Below are positions 47,425 through 50,000 of a stretch of 50,000 nucleotides of DNA, in pieces. How positions within the stretch are numbered: position 1 is the stretch's first letter; each line of letters begins with the position of its first letter. The position numbers and the translations under genes were made by a program. Below the pieces are notes generated by a model. The model searched no databases. It was not told the origin of the DNA and was given only the letters and a program-made list of their open reading frames with translations. Origin of the DNA: Skeletonema tropicum (lineage: Eukaryota; Bacillariophyta; Thalassiosirophyceae; Thalassiosirales; Thalassiosiraceae); contig JAWZXG010000059.1 of the NCBI GenBank assembly GCA_037178625.1, positions 1-50,000 of the forward strand, in the 5' to 3' direction.

Positions 47425-48957
47425 CTATCTAATTATCTTACGTAGATTGCCAAAGAAGTCATCTGCACCATAGAAAGCAATTCTATGCATGAGAAACTTT
47501 GGCACAGGCAAAGATATGCTTGTCAGTGTTGTCAATTCAGTCTTTTCCGTACCTGCAATAGATCGAAGGGAGCTGATAGAGAAGCATGAGTTTCCAACAG
47601 TATCGTTGAGCTCCTTTTTGACCGAACGAGATACAATCACAAAGCCTGCACTGTCGTCAGGTAGTGGTCTTGAATGAGTCAAAGACAAAGTCTCCACCTT
47701 TCCTCCAACGATTGGTATTTGCATGACATGTTCGACAATCTTGGCTTCTACACCACTCAATGGGTGAAACGCGCATAAATCTTTCTTTCCAAGCGAACAC
47801 TTGTTGTATTCTTGGACTCTTGCGCAATCTAACAATAGACTATTGATCTGCTTTGGAGTCATGTTGATAATTCCTCTAGTTTTCAGCATTGGAGTATTGT
47901 CTACTTGAGTTGTCCACTTGAGTACTTGTTCTTCAAGTAATTGCATCCACTGAACATTATCTTCGTATGAGGTTGATGCATTTTGTCGGAGGAGTTTTTT
48001 CGTCGTATCATCGGGTTGCCACTTTATGCTTAAGTTGTTGTCATCCAAGAGATCGAGAGAGTGTTGAATTAAAGCATCCAACACAGCCTGGACATAAGTT
48101 TCGTTGCTAGCATCACTATTGAGGGCAAAACATTCAGCAACATTATTGTCGCATTTCATCAATGGTATGTCAATCTCACTATCCATCTTTGATAATAGAG
48201 CATCTGATACATCCAAAAAGTAAGTCGGAGAAGGTCTTGTAGTCTCGTATAGCATGTCGGATATAGACTCAACAACACACGACTGAGATTCATCCGAGGA
48301 AATTTCCTCGGATGAAGATTTGTCTAGTAATGAGCCAGTATCATCATTGGTTTCATCAGTTTCGGAGCACGTCGAAACGGTTGCTTCTGCATCAAAATAG
48401 ACACTATATACACTGCATTCGTCAACAGCACACGAGTTTGCATCGTGAAATAGTTCTTCATTGTTCAATGAGCAAGATGTAGTGCTAATAGCTATGTCAG
48501 CATCGTGTAATAATCTCAACTCGGTCCCATTACTGTATGCAGAAGGCATACTGACATTATTGCTTGTGAGTGAAGGTGAAATTGTAGCCAACATAATGTC
48601 CGTGAATTGATACGCAATCTTTATGAGAAATGGAGCTTCCTCTTCCTTCTCATGTGTCGATTCTCTTGCAACTTCTTGTGTCGATGGCTCTCTTGCAACT
48701 TCTTGTGTAGAATTCTGCAAAGGGAGATGATGCCTCTCCTCTTGACTGTGATGCATCACAGCACGCCCAGCTTCTGAAACGAAATGACATGCTGTCGACG
48801 TGACTGCCGACGCTACTTGAAATGTCAGGCTGGTGGTTTGTTCGACAGTTGCTTGCGCCAGACCGAGAATGCCCTCGTTTTCACAATGGGCTGCAAATCC
48901 AATCAGGTGTTGGACCCACTCATTGACCGGCTGTTCTGTAGGTGGCTCTGTCTCCAT
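47425..48957 (-). CDS. START-like lipid-binding domain protein
   Basis: ATG 48957, 510 residues, TAG at 47425. The N-terminal third is helical and polar, with a short repeat STQEVARE; the middle is acidic and Ser-rich. The C-terminal part (about residues 300-500) resembles a START domain: VLKWTTQVDNTPMLKTRGI, INSLLLDCARVQEYNK, VETLSLTHSRPLPDDSAGFV, IVSRSV. START domains bind lipids or sterols in a deep cavity. The reading frame is unbroken, unlike several neighbours. Immediately upstream, the same frame is open from 49152 to a TAA at 48961-48963, so a longer N-terminus separated by one stop codon is possible. It is divergently oriented to NDUFV1, with about 230 bp between their starts. Confidence 0.6.
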   Translation of the reverse strand: METEPPTEQPVNEWVQHLIGFAAHCENEGILGLAQATVEQTTSLTFQVASAVTSTACHFVSEAGRAVMHHSQEERHHLPLQNSTQEVAREPSTQEVARESTHEKEEEAPFLIKIAYQFTDIMLATISPSLTSNNVSMPSAYSNGTELRLLHDADIAISTTSCSLNNEELFHDANSCAVDECSVYSVYFDAEATVSTCSETDETNDDTGSLLDKSSSEEISSDESQSCVVESISDMLYETTRPSPTYFLDVSDALLSKMDSEIDIPLMKCDNNVAECFALNSDASNETYVQAVLDALIQHSLDLLDDNNLSIKWQPDDTTKKLLRQNASTSYEDNVQWMQLLEEQVLKWTTQVDNTPMLKTRGIINMTPKQINSLLLDCARVQEYNKCSLGKKDLCAFHPLSGVEAKIVEHVMQIPIVGGKVETLSLTHSRPLPDDSAGFVIVSRSVKKELNDTVGNSCFSISSLRSIAGTEKTELTTLTSISLPVPKFLMHRIAFYGADDFFGNLRKIIR

Positions 48958-49186
48958 TCTTTACATGAGTTGATCTGGTTCGTTGTTTCCTTTTCCTAAC
49001 ACCATACCGAGGATATTGTGACCAATTGAACGGATTCGTTCATTAATGCAAGCTGCAGTTATCTTCTCAAGCGCAAAGAACATGAGACGTGGCAACAGTT
49101 TCATTTCTCCTAGGAAACAGGAAACTAGAGAGAAGCAGCGAGCGTCCATCACCGATCACCCCAACCGCAACAAAACCAACTGAACC
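48958..49186. promoter_or_regulatory. Shared divergent promoter region
   Basis: 229 bp between the start of the START-like gene (-) and NDUFV1 (+), which should hold both promoters. I see no TATA box that stands out. Assignment rests on gene orientation only. Confidence 0.35.
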
Positions 49187-50000
49187 ATGGCGCTCCTATC
49201 GGCCGCAATTCGTAGGGCCATGGCCCCACGGGCCACCGCTGCTGCGAGGTCAATGTCAACCAAGACACGTGCCGATTTACTGGCTGGAACAGGGTGAGTT
49301 TTTTTAGCCGCGTAGTTCGTTTCGAAATAGATGATTCAATCATCGGCGATGTATCTACGGAGAATATATTTTGTCAACTCACTTGTCAATTAATGTAATA
49401 TGACAATGGTGATATTGCTTGCCTTCTAACTCTCTTTTAATACTTACTCGTAAATATTTATCAGCGCCTACGGAGGTCTAACCGACCAAGACCGTATCTT
49501 CACCAACCTCTACGGAGAGCAAGATTGGCGCCTCAAAGATGCCCTCAAACGGGGCGATTACCATCTCACGAAAGAAATCATGTGCATGGGACCCGATTGG
49601 ATCGTCCAAGAAATCAAAGACTCTGGATTACGTGGACGTGGTGGGGCGGGATTCCCATCGGGCTTGAAGTGGAGTTTTATGCCCAAGGAGAGTGATGGCC
49701 GTCCTAGTTTCTTGGTGGTGAATGCCGATGAGAGTGAGCCTGGGACGTGTAAGGATAGGGAAATTATGAGGAAGGACCCTCACAAGTTGATTGAGGGGTG
49801 TCTTCTTGCCGGGTATGCCATGAGGGCTCGTGCGGCGTATATTTATATTAGGGGGGAATATTTCAATGAGGCGGTTGTGTTGGATGAGGCTATTCATGAG
49901 GCCTATGCTGCTGGGTTAATCGGGAAGAATGCCTGTGGATCGGGGTATGACTTTGATGTTTATCTCCACCGTGGAGCAGGAGCGTATATTTGTGGTGAGG
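49187..50000 (+). CDS. NDUFV1: NADH:ubiquinone oxidoreductase 51-kDa flavoprotein subunit, 5' part
   Basis: ATG 49187. Exon 1 (49187-49293) encodes an Ala/Arg/Ser-rich mitochondrial presequence ([20 protein letters not shown]) ending in ACA GG|GTGAGT. A 171-nt intron (49294-49464) ends TTATCAG, and exon 2 restores phase with [18 protein letters not shown]. It then has the FMN/NADH-binding hallmarks: [31 protein letters not shown], and [11 protein letters not shown], ending at the window edge in [11 protein letters not shown]. This subunit holds FMN and one iron-sulfur cluster and accepts electrons from NADH in respiratory complex I. About 214 residues are visible, roughly half the usual length of about 460; the cluster-binding C-terminus lies outside. 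No frame break. Confidence 0.95.

Overview
The window is nuclear DNA of a eukaryote. Genes are split by short GT-AG introns (56-206 nt where I could place them), both strands are used, and the proteins are eukaryotic: a PLAC8 protein, MPP10, an exosome RNase PH-like subunit, an ABC-C transporter domain, a START protein, and mitochondrial complex I NDUFV1 with a presequence. A unicellular alga of the diatom/stramenopile type is my best guess from gene density, intron size and low-complexity insertions. I cannot prove the lineage from sequence alone.

1-17.2 kb is ordinary single-copy gene space: rhodanese-like protein (-), PLAC8 protein (-), thioredoxin-fold protein (+), small Cys-rich protein (-), uracil phosphoribosyltransferase (+, four frame breaks), a large GRF-SAP-RecQ helicase with a long disordered N-terminus (-), an FkbM-like methyltransferase (+, one in-frame stop), and two unrecognised minus-strand genes.

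17.2-46.2 kb is a tandem array of a roughly 5.66-kb unit in five copies (U1-U5). In order, a unit holds: a double palindrome; a broken MPP10 (U3 snoRNP) gene into which the second nucleotide-binding domain of an ABC-C transporter is embedded; a minus-strand coiled-coil ORF of unknown function; and a minus-strand broken exosome subunit (Rrp46/Rrp41 type). U1 carries a 1,659-bp TA-flanked terminal-inverted-repeat element, an internal 739-bp duplication and a deletion in MPP10. U2 is rearranged: it has a second inverted-repeat element (about 1,543 bp), about 1.86 kb of foreign sequence and a large deletion. U3 and U4 are full length. U5 stops inside the ABC segment and is fused in frame to a zinc-finger/methyltransferase gene at the right border. 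Unit copies supply empty-site controls for both elements.

46.2-50 kb returns to single-copy genes: the PARP-finger/CCCH/methyltransferase gene (+), a START-like lipid-binding protein (-), and, divergently, the 5' part of NDUFV1 (+), cut by the window end.

Many genes need one-base frame corrections. These could be consensus errors, tiny introns or real decay, and I flag each rather than correct it. The most interesting part is the array: a chimeric MPP10/ABC gene amplified together with a second RNA-processing gene, with transposons and unit-to-unit mosaicism recording its history.
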